A DNA stretch of 6,049 nt from an uncultured Bacteroidales bacterium (GTDB taxonomy: Bacteria > Bacteroidota > Bacteroidia > Bacteroidales > UBA932): positions 1 through 6,049 of the forward strand of contig CAMJHJ010000151.1 of the NCBI GenBank assembly GCA_946405485.1, read 5' to 3'. Positions 4,909 through 6,049 of this stretch are shown piece after piece. The notes under the pieces are model-generated. The model saw only the letters and a program-made list of their open reading frames with translations. It was not told where the DNA came from and ran no database searches. Made by a program: the position numbers and the translations under genes. The stretch's first letter is position 1, and each line of letters begins with the position of its first letter.

Positions 4909-6049
4909 ATGAACGATTCTTCTTTCCTTCATCCGGAATTCGAGACCTTGTCCCGCAGCGGGATCGAGGCCTTGCAGTCCGAGCGCCTGCGTGCGACCGT
5001 GCGGCACTGCATGGATTCGCCTTTTTACAAGAAGCGTTTTGCCGAATGTGGCCTGACCCCTGACGACATCCGCACGCCGGCCGACCTGTATAAGATCCCG
5101 TTCACGACGAAGCAGGACTTGCGCGACACTTATCCCTTCGGCATCGCCTCGGTGCCGCTGGAGCAGTGCGTACGCCTGCATTCGTCCAGCGGGACGACGG
5201 GCAATCCGACGGTTATCCTTCATACCGCACGGGACCTGGACCAGTGGGCGGAGGCCGTTGCGCGCTGCCTGTGGATGGTGGGCTGCCGGCCGGACGACGT
5301 GTTCCAGAACACCTCCGGCTATGGGATGTTCACCGGCGGTCTGGGCTTCCAGTACGGAGCCGAGAAACTGGGGATGCTGACCGTTCCGGCCGCGGCGGGC
5401 AATACGCTCCGGCAGCTGAAGTTCTTTACGGATTTCGGTACGACGGTGGTCCATGCGATCCCGTCCTATGCGGGACGCCTGTACGAAGTGATGTGCCAGC
5501 AGGGCATCGACCCGCGTCGCGACACAAAGCTCCGGACCCTGGTGATCGGGGCTGAACCGCACAGCGAGGACACCCGCCGCCGTATCGAGGAGATGCTGGG
5601 TGTCAAGGCCTATAACTCCTTCGGCATGTCGGAAATGTGCGGACCGGGCGTGGCTTTCGAATGTCCCGAGCAGAATGGCATGCATATCTGGGAGGATTAC
5701 TATATCGTCGAAATCGTCAATCCGGATACCCTGGAGCCCGTCCCCGACGGGGAAGTGGGCGAACTGGTCCTGACGACGATCAACCGCGAGGCGATGCCGC
5801 TGCTGCGCTACCGCACGCGCGACCTGACCCGCATCCTGCCGGGCTCCTGCCCTTGCGGCCGCGAGCACAAGCGTCTCGACCGGATGAAAGGCCGGAGCGA
5901 TGACATGATCATCCTGAAGGGCGTCAACATCTTCCCGATCCAGATCGAGACCATCTTGATGAAGTATCCGGAACTGGCCTCCGATTACCTGATTACGCTG
6001 GAGACCCGCGACGACAACGATGTCATGACGGTCGAGGTCGAATTCAAGA
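4909..6049 (+). CDS. Phenylacetate-CoA ligase-like enzyme, copy 2 (3' end beyond window)
   Basis: An ATG 4 bp after the stop of the first ligase opens a frame that stays open to the last base, giving 380 complete codons. It is a second PaaK-type adenylate-forming ligase. Motifs in order: P-F-T-T-K-Q-D-L-R-D, P-loop H-S-S-S-G-T-T-G-N-P (91-100), S-G-Y-G-M-F-T-G-G-L-G, I-G-A-E-P, Y-N-S-F-G-M-S-E-M-C-G-P, Y-R-T-R-D-L (301-306) and G-R-S-D-D-M-I-I-L-K-G-V-N-I-F-P. The last part, with the catalytic Lys, lies past the window, about 50-60 residues by comparison with copy 1. Identity with copy 1 is about 45% by eye, so this is an old duplication. Cys252, His259, Cys314 and Cys316 match the putative metal set of copy 1. 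Residues around the presumed acid pocket differ (for example A-Y-G-Y-G-L against T-S-G-Y-G-M), hinting at a different aryl acid. Co-transcription with the genes upstream is almost certain from the spacing. Confidence 0.9.
   Translation, partial: MNDSSFLHPEFETLSRSGIEALQSERLRATVRHCMDSPFYKKRFAECGLTPDDIRTPADLYKIPFTTKQDLRDTYPFGIASVPLEQCVRLHSSSGTTGNPTVILHTARDLDQWAEAVARCLWMVGCRPDDVFQNTSGYGMFTGGLGFQYGAEKLGMLTVPAAAGNTLRQLKFFTDFGTTVVHAIPSYAGRLYEVMCQQGIDPRRDTKLRTLVIGAEPHSEDTRRRIEEMLGVKAYNSFGMSEMCGPGVAFECPEQNGMHIWEDYYIVEIVNPDTLEPVPDGEVGELVLTTINREAMPLLRYRTRDLTRILPGSCPCGREHKRLDRMKGRSDDMIILKGVNIFPIQIETILMKYPELASDYLITLETRDDNDVMTVEVEFK

Noticed and set aside
4466..5813. A 21-bp direct repeat (4466-4486 and 5793-5813)
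   Set aside because: It encodes the same conserved residues in the two ligases, so it reflects paralogy and shared codon choice and not a mobile element or recombination site.
4879..5868. A 329-codon minus-strand frame antisense to the second ligase
   Set aside because: The + strand frame from 4909 to the window end carries every PaaK motif in order, so this is a shadow. It is easily mistaken for the gene because the real one has no stop inside the window.

Overview
The window reads as a compact stretch of a GC-rich (roughly 60% by eye) Bacteroidales-type genome. The case rests on three points: a DUF4886-type SGNH protein, a family common in Bacteroidetes; an indolepyruvate oxidoreductase alpha subunit of the short form that ends without a ferredoxin domain; and the gene order iorA-iorB-paaK, which I recall from Bacteroides relatives. 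Purine-rich Shine-Dalgarno sequences are not evident before most starts, which also fits Bacteroidetes. An Alistipes-like or uncultured high-GC gut or rumen lineage is plausible, but this is inference.

Layout: all six genes lie on the + strand and are tightly packed. (1) The 3' part of a DUF4886 / SGNH-hydrolase-like gene, 1-642, is cut by the window start. (2) A nitrilase-superfamily omega-amidase (YafV/Nit2-like), 644-1405, starts 1 bp later. (3) iorA, 1402-2994, overlaps it by an ATGA. (4) iorB, 2991-3569, overlaps iorA by an ATGA. (5) A phenylacetate-CoA ligase (paaK-type), 3594-4904, follows a 24-bp spacer. (6) A second, divergent paaK-type ligase, 4909 to beyond 6049, is open at the window end. 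No gap exceeds 24 bp, and I see no terminator, tRNA, rRNA, mobile element or CRISPR. The whole window looks like one transcription unit whose promoter lies upstream.

Function: IorAB interconverts aryl-2-oxoacids (indolepyruvate, phenylpyruvate, hydroxyphenylpyruvate) and arylacetyl-CoA plus CO2, with reduced ferredoxin as the redox partner. The PaaK-type ligases interconvert arylacetates and arylacetyl-CoA with ATP/AMP. Together they link aromatic amino acids to arylacetic acids. One direction is fermentative degradation of Phe/Trp/Tyr to arylacetates. The other is salvage of environmental arylacetates into aromatic amino acids by reductive carboxylation. The omega-amidase could act on the side product of glutamine-dependent transamination of the same arylpyruvates, which gives a plausible reason for its coupling to iorA. 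No wholly new system is evident. The points worth a second look are the short IorA, the tandem non-identical ligases with a conserved Cys/His set, and the omega-amidase-iorA overlap.
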